DNA of 48,029 nucleotides from Actinomycetales bacterium (GTDB lineage: Bacteria > Actinomycetota > Actinomycetes > Actinomycetales > Microbacteriaceae): NCBI GenBank assembly GCA_015655415.1, contig JAATFB010000040.1, forward strand, positions 1 to 48,029, in the 5' to 3' direction. Positions 16,257 through 24,586 of this stretch are shown in pieces (the stretch's first letter is position 1; each line of letters opens with the position of its first letter). The position numbers and the translations under genes were made by a program. Under the pieces are notes generated by a model. It had not been told where the DNA came from and made no database searches. It was given only the letters and a program-made list of their open reading frames with translations.

Positions 16257-17402
16257 CTATCGACCGGCCGAAGCGTCGACAAGGCAGTCCACCTCAATCC
16301 GCACCATAGCGGACTCACCCGTCTCCGCGTAGCGACCCACCCGACGGATGGCCTGCCAGGTCGCAGGATCGATCTGCCTTCGCGGGATCCCCGTCACCTC
16401 GATGCCGATCCGCAGCCCGTGCACGTGCGGGCCGGCGTCCGTTCCCCTGGTGATCCTGATCACGAGCGAGCTCGCGGGCTTCGGCGTGCTCCCCACCAGC
16501 AGCCAGATCGCCGAGAAGAGGCCGTCGCGCTGACGCGGGGACAGCGACGCCGCCAGGCCCTCCGGATCGATGATCTCGGTGACCGGGTCGAGCACTGCCG
16601 ACTCCGTGACCGCATGGTGCAGCCAGGTCTGCCTGCGATCGTCGACCAGGTGCAGTCGCAGCTGCGTGGCCAGGGCGGACGCGCGTGCGGCGGTCTCCTC
16701 ATCCAGCGGCAGCGCGACGCGGCGGGCTGCCACGTCGTCGAGGAGCTGCTCCGCCGCGAGATCGAGCCGCTCGAGCTCCTCGGACGCCAGCATCCCCACC
16801 GCGTAGTCGGAGCTCGTGACGCTCTGCGTCTGGGCGATCTCGGAGTGGAACTGCACGATCGATCGGAACGAGCGCACGAGGGAGATGCCCACCAGGGGTG
16901 GCATGCAGACGATGGCCGTGAACGCGAGACCCGTCGCGATCAGCCGCGGGTCGTTCAGCTGCAGCACGAGCCATCCCACGAGCGTGAGGGCGAAAGCGCC
17001 GGTCGCCAGCAGGATGTCGCGCGCGGGTCGGGTGGTCGAGGCGGCGAGCAGCAGGCCGCCCACGCCGATGGAGGTGACGGGGAAGATCTCCGCCGGGCCA
17101 GGACCCCACGTGCCCGCGAAGTCGAGACCGACCACGGCGGCGCACCCGACCATCAGCCCGGCGAACCGACCCTGCTCGACCGGAGCGTCCCTGGCGGCGG
17201 GGAGCACCCACATCAGCACTCCGACGAGCACGAGGAGGCCGATGGCGGCGATGCCCAGCCCGATCTTGGGATAGTCGGGGCCGAACATCGCGAATCTCAC
17301 CACCGAGGCGGCGATGAGCGCGTCGGCGATGACCATGGTGCCGGTGCGCAGCCGACCTACGCCCGTGTACACATGCGCCGCGCGCGCGTCGAGCTTGCTC
17401 AT
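16257..17402 (-). CDS. Membrane protein resembling a degenerate (pseudo-) histidine kinase
   Basis: 381 aa from ATG 17402, which overlaps the kinase stop (ATGA). The N-terminal half has about six membrane segments (from GTMVIADALIAASVVRFAMF to IVCMPPLVGISLV). The soluble half has a helical stretch, LEELDL-like ERLDLAAEQLLDDVAARRVALPLDEETAARASALATQLRLHL, and a region that lines up with a HATPase domain: RQRDGLFSAIWLLVGSTPKPASSLVIRIT sits where the true kinase next door has LECLENVRRHSGETQAHVTIT. The N-box Glu/Asn and the DxGxG box are missing and no phosphoacceptor His is evident, so ATP binding is unlikely. I read it as a partner or regulator of the adjacent sensor kinase; this is inference. 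Confidence 0.6.
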   Translation of the reverse strand: MSKLDARAAHVYTGVGRLRTGTMVIADALIAASVVRFAMFGPDYPKIGLGIAAIGLLVLVGVLMWVLPAARDAPVEQGRFAGLMVGCAAVVGLDFAGTWGPGPAEIFPVTSIGVGGLLLAASTTRPARDILLATGAFALTLVGWLVLQLNDPRLIATGLAFTAIVCMPPLVGISLVRSFRSIVQFHSEIAQTQSVTSSDYAVGMLASEELERLDLAAEQLLDDVAARRVALPLDEETAARASALATQLRLHLVDDRRQTWLHHAVTESAVLDPVTEIIDPEGLAASLSPRQRDGLFSAIWLLVGSTPKPASSLVIRITRGTDAGPHVHGLRIGIEVTGIPRRQIDPATWQAIRRVGRYAETGESAMVRIEVDCLVDASAGR

Positions 17403-18565
17403 GCCTTGGGCACCTCCAGCACCACGGTCGTGCCTGATCCCGGCGAGCTGAACAGCCTGGCATTGCCCCCCACGTCGCGCATCCGGGCCACGATCGACTC
17501 GGTGAACCCGAGGTGCCCCGGTGGCAGCGTCTGGGTGTCGAATCCGACGCCGGAATCGGTGACCATGGCGCGCACCGTCGACTCGTCGTCGGTGATGGTG
17601 ACGTGCGCCTGGGTCTCGCCGGAATGGCGGCGCACGTTCTCGAGGCATTCCGCCAGTGCCAGGAGCAGGGCCTCCAGCGACTCGGGAGGCAGCAGCAGCT
17701 GCCCCGTTCCATGCCACGACACGTCGAGGCCCATGCGCGCGAAGCGCTGCTTGACCGTCTCGAGAGTGTTGCCCAGCGTCGCCTCCTGTTCCTGCGTGAG
17801 GCGGTAGCCGCCTGAGGCCACTGGCGTGGGCGTGTGTCCCATGCGGAGCTGGCGCAGCAGGGCGGCGTCCTCGGCGGCCTGAGCGCGCAGCGCGTACTCG
17901 CCAACGCCGCGGCCGGAGTGCGCGAGCAGGGTGAGCGTGGCCAGCACGGTGTCGTGCAGCAGCCTTGCGCTCTGCCGACGGCGGGCCTCGAACTCGCTTG
18001 CCTGCCGCTCGGTGCGGTACGCGTCGGTCATCCCCTCGATGCGCTCGACCGTGCGCGGCACGACGCGCGCCACCCACGCCGAGACGCCGGTGCAGAAGGC
18101 CCAGCTTCCCACGGAGATGAACAACGCGGTCACGAGGTCGCCGTGCACCGTCAGCACCGCCGGCACCAGGACCGCCGTGACGGCGACGAATCCGATGCCC
18201 AGGACGAAGAGGCGACGGGCCTCGGCGGCGAGCAGGAGGGCCGCGCTGGAGGATGCCGTCGCGAGCATCGCGACCACCGACGTCGCCGGGAAGCCCCGTC
18301 CCGCCGAGCCCGATCCGACCACGCCGATGCCGATCACCGACGCGGCCAGGATGACCACGACCGGGATAGGGGAGGTCCTGCGTCGCAGGAACGCGCCTGC
18401 GGCGATGATGAGCAGGCAGAGCACGATCACCACGGTGGTCAGCTCCACGTACGGGAACGGCCGCGGCAGCAACGCGCACAGGATCGCGACACCGGCGCCG
18501 AGCATGCTGACCGTGCTGGAGGCGAACGCGAGCATCCGGTCGCGTTCTTCGACGGTTCGCGTCAT
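17399..18565 (-). CDS. Sensor histidine kinase, NarX/HisKA_3 type
   Basis: 388-aa membrane sensor kinase. Residues about 10-165 contain several hydrophobic helices with short loops, so it probably senses within or at the membrane. The dimerisation/phosphoacceptor region is RRRQSARLLHDTVLATLTLLAHS with His 204 (HDxxxxxL variant). The ATPase domain shows the N-box ECLENVRRHSG and the G1 box DSGVGFD, then GFTESIVARMRDVGGNARLFSSPGSGTTVVLEVP. It overlaps the downstream degenerate-kinase gene by 4 bp and is co-transcribed with the response regulator. The promoter must lie in the 114 bp between it and metX. Confidence 0.92.
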   Translation of the reverse strand: MTRTVEERDRMLAFASSTVSMLGAGVAILCALLPRPFPYVELTTVVIVLCLLIIAAGAFLRRRTSPIPVVVILAASVIGIGVVGSGSAGRGFPATSVVAMLATASSSAALLLAAEARRLFVLGIGFVAVTAVLVPAVLTVHGDLVTALFISVGSWAFCTGVSAWVARVVPRTVERIEGMTDAYRTERQASEFEARRRQSARLLHDTVLATLTLLAHSGRGVGEYALRAQAAEDAALLRQLRMGHTPTPVASGGYRLTQEQEATLGNTLETVKQRFARMGLDVSWHGTGQLLLPPESLEALLLALAECLENVRRHSGETQAHVTITDDESTVRAMVTDSGVGFDTQTLPPGHLGFTESIVARMRDVGGNARLFSSPGSGTTVVLEVPKA

Positions 18566-18679
18566 CGCTCCTCCGGCTCGTCCCCACCAGCTGCCGCAGC
18601 GGCACGCTACTGACAGATATTAGAGGCCGGGCGAAGGGGGCATGATCCGGCAGCCGCACATGGTCATGCGACGAGCGGC

Positions 18680-19885
18680 TCAGGACTCGAGCAGCGCTCG
18701 CAGGGGCGGCCCGATCAGGTCGTCTTCGATGAGGAACGCGTCATGGCCGAACGGCGAGTGGATGATGACCGGCCGGGGACCGTGGACGCTGTTCGGCAGG
18801 CCCGCCGCGATGACCTGCTGGCCGTCCACGGAGTACAGGCGATCGCTGTCGATGCCGAGCACGAGCGACTTCGCCGTGACCCGGTCGAGCGCGGCGTCCA
18901 CTCCGCCCCGGCCGCGCCCGATGTCGTGCGACGTCAGGGCGTTGACGACGGTGATGTAGCTGTTGGCGTCGAATCGGCGCGTGAACTTGTTGCCGTGGAA
19001 GTCGAGGTACGACTCGACGGCGAAGCGGCCGCCTTCGCCGAGCGGGCTGATGCCGCTCTGCCAGCTGCGCTGGAACCGCTCGTTGAGCTCGTTCGCGCTC
19101 CGATAGTTGAGCAGAGCCATCCGGCGGGCCAGGGCGAGCCCGGCGTGCGGACCGTCGCCGTCGTCGGCGTCGTAGTACCGGCCGGCGCGGAACTGCGGGT
19201 CGGCGCGGATCGCCTCCACCTGCACGGAGTTCAACGCGATCTGGTCGGCGGTGGAGAACGGCGGTGCGGCGATCACGGCCACACGGTCCAGCCGGTCGGG
19301 AAGGCCGATCGCCCATTCCAGCGCCTGCATGCCTCCCATGGATCCCCCGACGACGGCCGCCCAGCGCTCGATGCCGAGGGCGTCGGCCAATGCGGCCTGG
19401 GCGTTCACCTGGTCTCGGATCGTGGTGTACGGGAAGCGCGGGCCCCACTCGAGGCCGTCGGGCGCCAGGGAGGCCGGTCCCGTCGAGCCCTGGCATCCGC
19501 CGACCATGTTCGGCGCCACCACGAACCAGCGATCGGTGTCGATCGCGAGCCCCGGGCCCACGATGCCCGACCACCATCCCGAGGTCGGATGCCCCGGGCC
19601 GGCCTGGCCGACCACGTGGCTGTCTCCGGTGAGCGCGTGCAGCACGAGCACCGCGTTCTCACGGTCGGCGGCGAGCTCTCCCCAGGTCTCGTATGCGATC
19701 GTCACGTGCGAGAGGGTGCGGCCGCTCTCGAACGCGAGGGGACCGATTCGGGCGAAGGTCCGCTCCCCGACCGGGTCACCCTCCCGCCACGCACCGGTCG
19801 CCGGTGGCTTGCCGAGCAGCGAGCGCGCCTGCGCATCGGTGATGAAACTCGACGGCACGGTGTCTTCGGAGGTCTGCCAGTCCAT
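18680..19885 (-). CDS. metX: Homoserine O-acetyltransferase
   Basis: Acetylates L-homoserine with acetyl-CoA, the first committed step of methionine synthesis by the direct-sulfhydrylation route. 401 aa, alpha/beta-hydrolase fold: YETWGELAADRENAVLVLHALTGDSHVVG, PNMVGGCQGSTGP, and the nucleophile elbow VVGGSMGGMQALEWA (Ser 182); the Asp/His charge relay is visible in VLGIDSDRLYS and FGHDAFLIEDD. MetX and MetA differ in fold and this is clearly MetX. It follows metY on the same strand but a 13-bp hairpin lies in the 165-bp gap, so it may be expressed separately. Confidence 0.94.
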   Translation of the reverse strand: MDWQTSEDTVPSSFITDAQARSLLGKPPATGAWREGDPVGERTFARIGPLAFESGRTLSHVTIAYETWGELAADRENAVLVLHALTGDSHVVGQAGPGHPTSGWWSGIVGPGLAIDTDRWFVVAPNMVGGCQGSTGPASLAPDGLEWGPRFPYTTIRDQVNAQAALADALGIERWAAVVGGSMGGMQALEWAIGLPDRLDRVAVIAAPPFSTADQIALNSVQVEAIRADPQFRAGRYYDADDGDGPHAGLALARRMALLNYRSANELNERFQRSWQSGISPLGEGGRFAVESYLDFHGNKFTRRFDANSYITVVNALTSHDIGRGRGGVDAALDRVTAKSLVLGIDSDRLYSVDGQQVIAAGLPNSVHGPRPVIIHSPFGHDAFLIEDDLIGPPLRALLES

Positions 19886-19980
19886 GGTGAGGTCAATTCT
19901 GGCCGGTCGTGCGGGCGTTCCCGCGCGGTGTTACGACGTCGGCGCCCAGGGCGTCGGCGGGCGGGGATGGCCTGGACACG

Positions 19981-20010
19981 ATGAGGACCCGGCCGACGCC
20001 GGGTCCTCAT
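19981..20010 (-). terminator. Perfect 13-bp hairpin between metY and metX
   Basis: ATGAGGACCCGGC-CGAC-GCCGGGTCCTCAT: a perfect 13-bp stem with a 4-nt loop, 40 bp beyond the metY stop in the direction of transcription. It lacks a U-tract, as is usual for actinobacterial terminators. It would end metY transcripts or partly attenuate read-through into metX. Confidence 0.75.
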
Positions 20011-20050
20011 CGCTGAGAGGTTGTTACGCCGTCATCGGGCGCACGCCCGA

Positions 20051-21379
20051 TCAGGCGGAGACGCTCTCCGGCCTCGCCGCGGCACGTGCCGCCGCGAGGC
20101 CGCCCTCCAGGTCGGTCTTGAGGTCGTCGACGTTCTCGAGACCGACCGAGAGACGCACCAGGCCGGGCGTGACCCCCGCGGTCAGCTGCTCCTCAGGGGA
20201 GAGCTGGGAGTGGGTGGTGGAGGCCGGGTGGATCACGAGAGAGCGCACGTCGCCGATGTTGGCGAGATGGCTGAACAGGGTGAGGTTGTCGACGAGCGCG
20301 CGCCCGGCATCCACGCCGCCCTTGAGCTCGAACGAGAGCACCGCGCCCACGCCCTTCGGCGCGTACTTGTTGGCGGCCGCATACCAGGGGCTGGTGGGCA
20401 GCCCTGCGTAGTTGACGGACGCGACGTCGGGGTGGCCCTCCAGGAACTCCGCGATCTCCTGCGCGTTCTGCACGTGGCGCTCGATGCGCAACGAGAGCGT
20501 CTCGATTCCCTGGATGAGCAGCCAGGCGCTGTTCGGCGCGATGGCCGAGCCCAGGTCGCGCAGCAGCTGCACGCGTGCCTTGATGATGTACGCCAGTCCG
20601 TCGCCGACGGCCTGCGTGTAGCTGACGCCGTGGTAGGACTCGTCGGGCTCGGTGAGGCCGGGGAACCTGTCGACGTTCTTCGACCACTCGAAGTGGCCGC
20701 CGTCGACGACCAGGCCGCCGATGGTGGTGCCGTGACCGCCCAGGAACTTCGTCGCCGAGTGCACGACGATGTCCGCGCCGTGCTCGAACGGACGGATCAG
20801 GTACGGCGTGGCGATCGTGTTGTCGACGATGAGGGGCACGCCGCTCTTGTGCGCGACGTCGGCGACCGTCTCGATGTCGAGGATGTTGATCTTCGGGTTG
20901 CCCACCGTCTCGCCGAAGAACAGCTTCGTGTTCGGGCGCACCGCGCGGCGCCACTCGTCCGGATCGTCCTGGTTCTCCACGAACGTGGTCTCGATGCCGA
21001 GCTTGTGCAGCGTGTACTTGAACAGGTTGTACGTGCCGCCGTAGATGGAGCTGGAGGAGACGATGTGGTCGCCGGCCTGCGCGATGTTGAGCACGGCGAA
21101 GGTCTCCGCCGCCTGACCGCTGGCGACCAGGAGCGCGCCGGTGCCGCCCTCGAGGGCCGCGACGCGCTCCTCGACCACCGCTTGGGTGGGGTTCTGGATG
21201 CGGGTGTAGATGTTGCCGAACTCGGCCAGGGCGAACAGGTTGCGCGCATGGTCGGAGCTGTTGAACACGTACGAGGTGGTCTGGTAGATGGGGGTCGCCC
21301 TGGCGTTGGTCACCGGGTCGGGCGCGGCACCCGCGTGGATCTGCTTGGTCTCGAACTGCCACGAAGCAACGTCGCTCAT
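20051..21379 (-). CDS. metY: O-acetylhomoserine aminocarboxypropyltransferase (sulfhydrylase)
   Basis: PLP enzyme that converts O-acetyl-L-homoserine and sulfide to homocysteine. 442 aa, starting MSDVASWQFETKQIHAGAAPDPVTNARATPIYQTTSYVF, with the cofactor-stacking Tyr 113 region SSSIYGGTYNLF, IVDNTIATPYLIRP and the PLP lysine in VHSATKFLGGHGTT (Lys 211). Length and the ETVGNPKINILDIE segment match the MetY/Cys-Met-metabolism family. Together with metX downstream it gives a complete acetylhomoserine-to-homocysteine module. The 179-bp upstream gap contains two inverted repeats (21423-21460 and 21509-21529), so it is probably regulated by a repressor or RNA element. Confidence 0.95.
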   Translation of the reverse strand: MSDVASWQFETKQIHAGAAPDPVTNARATPIYQTTSYVFNSSDHARNLFALAEFGNIYTRIQNPTQAVVEERVAALEGGTGALLVASGQAAETFAVLNIAQAGDHIVSSSSIYGGTYNLFKYTLHKLGIETTFVENQDDPDEWRRAVRPNTKLFFGETVGNPKINILDIETVADVAHKSGVPLIVDNTIATPYLIRPFEHGADIVVHSATKFLGGHGTTIGGLVVDGGHFEWSKNVDRFPGLTEPDESYHGVSYTQAVGDGLAYIIKARVQLLRDLGSAIAPNSAWLLIQGIETLSLRIERHVQNAQEIAEFLEGHPDVASVNYAGLPTSPWYAAANKYAPKGVGAVLSFELKGGVDAGRALVDNLTLFSHLANIGDVRSLVIHPASTTHSQLSPEEQLTAGVTPGLVRLSVGLENVDDLKTDLEGGLAAARAAARPESVSA

Positions 21380-21422
21380 GATTCTCTTCCGATCGGTGTT
21401 CGGGTTGTGCCTGACGGCATGG

Positions 21423-21460
21423 CTGAGGGTCGGTGCCATCGGCACCGACGATTCCCTCAG
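21423..21460 (-). promoter_or_regulatory. Long interrupted inverted repeat in the metY upstream region
   Basis: CTGAGGG (21423-21429) and TCGGTGCC (21430-21437), a 3-nt loop, then GGCACCGA (21441-21448), a 5-nt bulge, and CCCTCAG (21454-21460): 15 bp of pairing. On the minus strand TACCCT (complement of 21459-21464) could be the -10 box, which would put the inner palindrome at the start of the transcript. It can be a repressor operator or, if transcription starts further upstream, a structured 5' leader. It does not match the SAM-I, SAM-II or SAM-IV consensus as I know them. Confidence 0.55.
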
Positions 21461-21508
21461 GGTAAAGGCGCGATGGCAGAGGCTCAACAGCGCCCGACAC
21501 GCGGCGTA

Positions 21509-21529
21509 ACCGCTGCCGGGCGCAGCGGT
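21509..21529 (-). terminator. 8-bp hairpin downstream of the acyltransferase gene
   Basis: ACCGCTGC-CGGGC-GCAGCGGT is a perfect 8-bp stem, 29 bp past the acyltransferase stop. Its loop (GCCCG on the transcript) is complementary to the downstream CGGGCGC (21490-21496), so an H-type pseudoknot or an alternative pairing is possible. Terminator of the upstream gene is the simplest reading. Confidence 0.5.
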
Positions 21530-21558
21530 GCCCCCATCCGGTGCGTTCCCGACGAACC

Positions 21559-22746
21559 TCACCCCGGCGTCCCATGCCCGCCCGAGGCGGCGTCGTGCGT
21601 CCTGTCGAGGAGCGCATTGTCGGCGTCCAACAGCACCGTTCCCGGGGGCACGGGGACGTCGGGCGCGCTCGGCGGCGGTATCTGCGCCAGCACCTGCTTG
21701 CGGAACAGCCAGGGGAAGTCGGGCTCGATGACCCAGTGGAAGGCCCTCTTGATGAACGGCTGCGAAAGGAACACCGAGATCGCCACGGCCAGCGCGATCA
21801 TGCCGACAAGGACCCACGGCGAGGGCTGGTGGTCGAGGAGGCCGAACTGACGCAGCGGATAGAGGAAGAAGCTGTGCAGAAGATAGATGTACATCGTCGC
21901 GGCACCCCACGCCGTGAACGCCATCCGCCGTCGCGGCACGAGCGTGAGGAACGCCAGGGTCAGCACCGCGCCGATGCCGATCATCAGCAGGCGCACCGCC
22001 CCCGCCCACCACTGGTCGTAGCCGAACGTGCCGTACTGCTCGTCGTAGAGCAGGAAGCGCCGGATGAGCAGGTCCCGCCACACGTCGATGTAGAAGCCCA
22101 GGAAGAACATCACCACCCCGAAGAGCCCGATCGCGCAGGCGCGCCACCGCCAGACCACGGCGGTGCGAAGGCGCAGCCAGCGCCTCGTGACGCCCCAGCG
22201 TCGCAGCTTCCAGCCGAACACGAAGAACGGCAGCAGGCCGGCGGTGCGGGCGAGCGCGAGCGTGCTGTCGACATGGTCGAGGTATCCGGCCGCGACGGAG
22301 ATGAAGAGCGCGAAGAGGAGGGGGAAGCGCAGCATGACCAGGTAGGGCAGCGCCACCCGCCACACGCCGAGGGCGAGGAGGAACCACAGCGTCCAGCTGG
22401 CGGTCGTGTAGTCCAGGCTGAGCTTTCCCGTGACGGCCCAGTTGATCAGGCTCCACACGGTCTCGAAGATGACGTAGGGGAACACGATGTCGGTGAGCAG
22501 CCGCTTGACGCCGCGGTAGCCGGGCGGCTGAGCCTTGGCGAAGTATCCGGAGACGGTCACGAAGACCGGCACGTGGAAGAGGTAGATGAACAGGTAGAGC
22601 GTGTAGGCGGTGTCGGAGTCCGCGATCAGCTTGAGGATCGCGTGCCCGATCACGACCAGTGTGATCGCCAGCCAGCGCGCGTTGTCCCAGTAGGCGACGC
22701 GTTCCCGCCGGCGCGTCGTGGTCTTGATCCGTTCGGCGATCGTCAT
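21559..22746 (-). CDS. Acyltransferase family 3 membrane protein
   Basis: 395-aa polytopic protein (about ten hydrophobic helices) of the acyltransferase-3 (OafA/YrhL-like, NRDE-type) family, which O-acylates sugars or other surface molecules using a cytoplasmic acyl donor. The N-terminus ERVAYWDNARWLAITLVVIGHAILKLIADSD carries the conserved Arg-x(9-10)-His (His 35) of the family. The start ATG 22746 lies 8 nt from a -10 box on the minus strand. The protein ends with a Pro-rich tail (PPPSAPDVPVPPGTV). The acceptor is unknown; no cell-wall or capsule cluster is adjacent. It is divergent from the SDR gene. Confidence 0.83.
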   Translation of the reverse strand: MTIAERIKTTTRRRERVAYWDNARWLAITLVVIGHAILKLIADSDTAYTLYLFIYLFHVPVFVTVSGYFAKAQPPGYRGVKRLLTDIVFPYVIFETVWSLINWAVTGKLSLDYTTASWTLWFLLALGVWRVALPYLVMLRFPLLFALFISVAAGYLDHVDSTLALARTAGLLPFFVFGWKLRRWGVTRRWLRLRTAVVWRWRACAIGLFGVVMFFLGFYIDVWRDLLIRRFLLYDEQYGTFGYDQWWAGAVRLLMIGIGAVLTLAFLTLVPRRRMAFTAWGAATMYIYLLHSFFLYPLRQFGLLDHQPSPWVLVGMIALAVAISVFLSQPFIKRAFHWVIEPDFPWLFRKQVLAQIPPPSAPDVPVPPGTVLLDADNALLDRTHDAASGGHGTPG

Positions 22747-22754
22747 CGCATTCC

Positions 22755-22760
22755 AGGCTA
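22755..22760 (-). promoter_or_regulatory. Predicted -10 element (TAGCCT) for the acyltransferase gene
   Basis: On the minus strand TAGCCT ends 8 nt before ATG 22746, the same spacing seen before many genes here; leaderless type. Confidence 0.4.
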
Positions 22761-22823
22761 GGGTCCGTGCCGATGAGTTGGCTATGTCCGGCCTCGACGC
22801 TGCGCGGCGGCCACAATGGAGGC

Positions 22824-23603
22824 ATGGCATCCAGACGTGCGGTCGTGACCGGGGCGAGTTCGGGAATCGGTGAGGCGACGGTGCGCCTCCTCAGGGAGCG
22901 CGGCTGGGGGGTGGTCGCGGTGGCGCGTCGCGCCGACCGACTGCGCGAGCTCGCCGAGGCCACGGGGGCCGAGGCGTTCCGGGCAGATGTCACGGTCCAA
23001 GACGACGTCGACGCGCTGCGCGATCATCTGGCGGCCACCGGGGGAGTGACCGCGCTGGTCAACAACGCCGGGGGCGCCAGGGGGCAGGAGTCGGTGGAGA
23101 CGTCGTCCGTCGAGGACTGGACGTGGATGTACGAGGTGAACGTGCTGGGCACCAAGCGCGTGATCTCGGCGCTGCTGCCTCTGCTGCGCGACGGTGCGGA
23201 TGCCGCCGGTCACGCGGACATCGTCAACGTCACCTCGATCGCCGGTCATACCGTCTACGTCGGCGGTGGCGGTTACAACGCCGCGAAGTTCGCCGAGCGG
23301 GCACTCACCGAGGTGCTGCGACTGGAGTTGAACGGGGAGCCCCTGCGGGTGATCGAGGTCGCGCCGGGCATGGTGCACACCGAGGAGTTCTCGCTCACGC
23401 GGTTCCGCGGCGACCGCGAGCGCGCGGCCGCCGTCTACGCGGACGTGCCGCACCCGCTCACCGCCGAGGATGTCGCGGAGACCATCGTGAGCGCCCTTGA
23501 GCGTCCGGCGCACGTGGACATCGATCTCGTCGTCGTCAAGCCCGTCGCGCAGGCCGCGCCGCACCTTCTGCATCGCGGCGAGCTGCGCGTGGCCCGGGAC
23601 TGA
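22824..23603 (+). CDS. Short-chain dehydrogenase/reductase (YdfG-like)
   Basis: Classical SDR, 259 aa, from ATG 22824 (MASRRAVVTGASSGIGEATVRLLRERG). The NAD(P)-binding TGASSGIG, structural LVNNAGGARG, and active site with Ser in VNVTSIAG and YNAAK are all present; RR/R residues after beta-2 (VARRADRLREL) favour NADPH. The C-terminal VAPGMVHTEEFSLTRFRGDRERAAAVYADVPHPLTAEDVAETI is like YdfG, a 3-hydroxy acid/serine dehydrogenase and malonic-semialdehyde reductase. Substrate not established. A 57-bp longer frame upstream lacks a plausible start. Confidence 0.88.
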   Translation: MASRRAVVTGASSGIGEATVRLLRERGWGVVAVARRADRLRELAEATGAEAFRADVTVQDDVDALRDHLAATGGVTALVNNAGGARGQESVETSSVEDWTWMYEVNVLGTKRVISALLPLLRDGADAAGHADIVNVTSIAGHTVYVGGGGYNAAKFAERALTEVLRLELNGEPLRVIEVAPGMVHTEEFSLTRFRGDRERAAAVYADVPHPLTAEDVAETIVSALERPAHVDIDLVVVKPVAQAAPHLLHRGELRVARD

Positions 23604-23678
23604 CCGAGGTCTGCGGCCGGGGTTCGTGGCGGCGGCGGATGCGGTGTCGTCCCGGCGGCACCGCGGTCGGGCATCCGG

Positions 23679-23684
23679 TAGCCT
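23679..23684 (+). promoter_or_regulatory. Predicted -10 element (TAGCCT) for the small ORF-ung unit
   Basis: TAGCCT is 7 nt before GTG 23692, and no -10-like element sits closer to the ung ATG (23808). The mRNA would therefore begin with the 37-aa ORF. Confidence 0.4.
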
Positions 23685-23691
23685 CGGCGGG

Positions 23692-23805
23692 GTGATCGCC
23701 ATCGAGAAGCGGACGGCCCTCGCCCCGCAGACGGCGCCCCCGCGCGGCCCCGACCGCGGAACCGCCCGGGCCGGGCGGCGCCTCCCCGAGTCCGGCGCGA
23801 GGTAG
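23692..23805 (+). CDS. Small basic ORF (37 aa) immediately upstream of ung
   Basis: GTG 23692 to TAG 23803-23805 encodes a 37-residue, Arg/Pro/Ala-rich peptide starting [13 protein letters not shown]. It lies 7 nt after a -10 box and stops 2 nt before the ung start, whose GAGG ribosome-binding site is inside its last codons. This suggests a leaderless first ORF that couples translation to ung. There is no recognisable domain and it may be non-functional as a protein. Confidence 0.35.
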   Translation: MIAIEKRTALAPQTAPPRGPDRGTARAGRRLPESGAR

Positions 23806-23807
23806 CG

Positions 23808-24497
23808 ATGCCCAAGACGCTCGCGGAGATGGCCGCCGACGGCTCGATGGACCCGGGGTGGGTGCACGCACTGCAGCCGGTCGCGGCCGACATCGCCGCG
23901 ATGGGCGACTGGCTCCGCACCGAGGTCGCGGCCGGTCGTCCCTACCTGCCGGCGGGGGCGAACGTGCTGCGTGCGTTCCGCTATCCGCTGGCGGACGTGC
24001 GCGTGCTCATCGTGGGCCAGGACCCGTACCCGACGCCCGGCCACCCGATCGGACTGTCGTTCGCGGTGGAGCGGCACGTGCGTCCGATACCGCGCAGCCT
24101 GCAGAACATCTATCGCGAGCTGCGCAGCGATCTGGGCATCCCGACGCCGGAGCACGGCGACCTCACCGCCTGGAGCGAGCACGGCGTCATGCTCCTCAAC
24201 CGCGTGCTCACCGTGCGTCCGGGTGCGCCCGCCTCGCATCGCGGAGCGGGTTGGGAGCGTGTGACGGAGCACGCGATCCGGGCGCTGGTGGCCAGGGGAA
24301 CGCCGCTGGTCGCGATCCTGTGGGGACGGGACGCCGCGAACCTGCGGCCCCTGCTCGGCTCGACGCCGGTCATCGCCTCGGCGCACCCGAGCCCGATGTC
24401 GGCCGACCGCGGCTTCTTCGGCTCGCGCCCGTTCAGCCGGGCCAACGAGCTGCTGGAGCAGCAGGGCGGGAAGCCGGTGGACTGGTCGCTCGACTGA
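23808..24497 (+). CDS. ung: Uracil-DNA glycosylase, family 1
   Basis: Removes uracil from DNA in base-excision repair. 229 aa. The water-activating loop is [19 protein letters not shown] (Asp 72), the uracil-binding region is [21 protein letters not shown], and the DNA-intercalation loop is [24 protein letters not shown] (His 193; Met where most enzymes have Leu in HPSPLS). The sequence is full length for the family. GAGG 7 nt upstream of ATG 23808 serves as ribosome-binding site. Confidence 0.96.
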   Translation: MPKTLAEMAADGSMDPGWVHALQPVAADIAAMGDWLRTEVAAGRPYLPAGANVLRAFRYPLADVRVLIVGQDPYPTPGHPIGLSFAVERHVRPIPRSLQNIYRELRSDLGIPTPEHGDLTAWSEHGVMLLNRVLTVRPGAPASHRGAGWERVTEHAIRALVARGTPLVAILWGRDAANLRPLLGSTPVIASAHPSPMSADRGFFGSRPFSRANELLEQQGGKPVDWSLD

Positions 24498-24574
24498 GCC
24501 CGAGCGGGGGCGCTTCGTCGTCCCTGGCCCCGGGGGAGCCTGCGGTGCGGCGTGCGGGAGAGACACGCACTGGT

Positions 24575-24580
24575 TACGCT
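24575..24580 (+). promoter_or_regulatory. Predicted -10 element (TACGCT) for the GNAT gene
   Basis: TACGCT is 6 nt before GTG 24587 and there is no Shine-Dalgarno sequence; leaderless type. This decides the GTG start against a far longer open frame. Confidence 0.45.
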
Positions 24581-24586
24581 GAATCG

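Noticed and set aside
21380-21558. SAM riboswitch upstream of metY
   Set aside because: Hairpins are present but the conserved cores of the SAM-I, SAM-II and SAM-IV classes are not recognisable; kept only as an unknown element.
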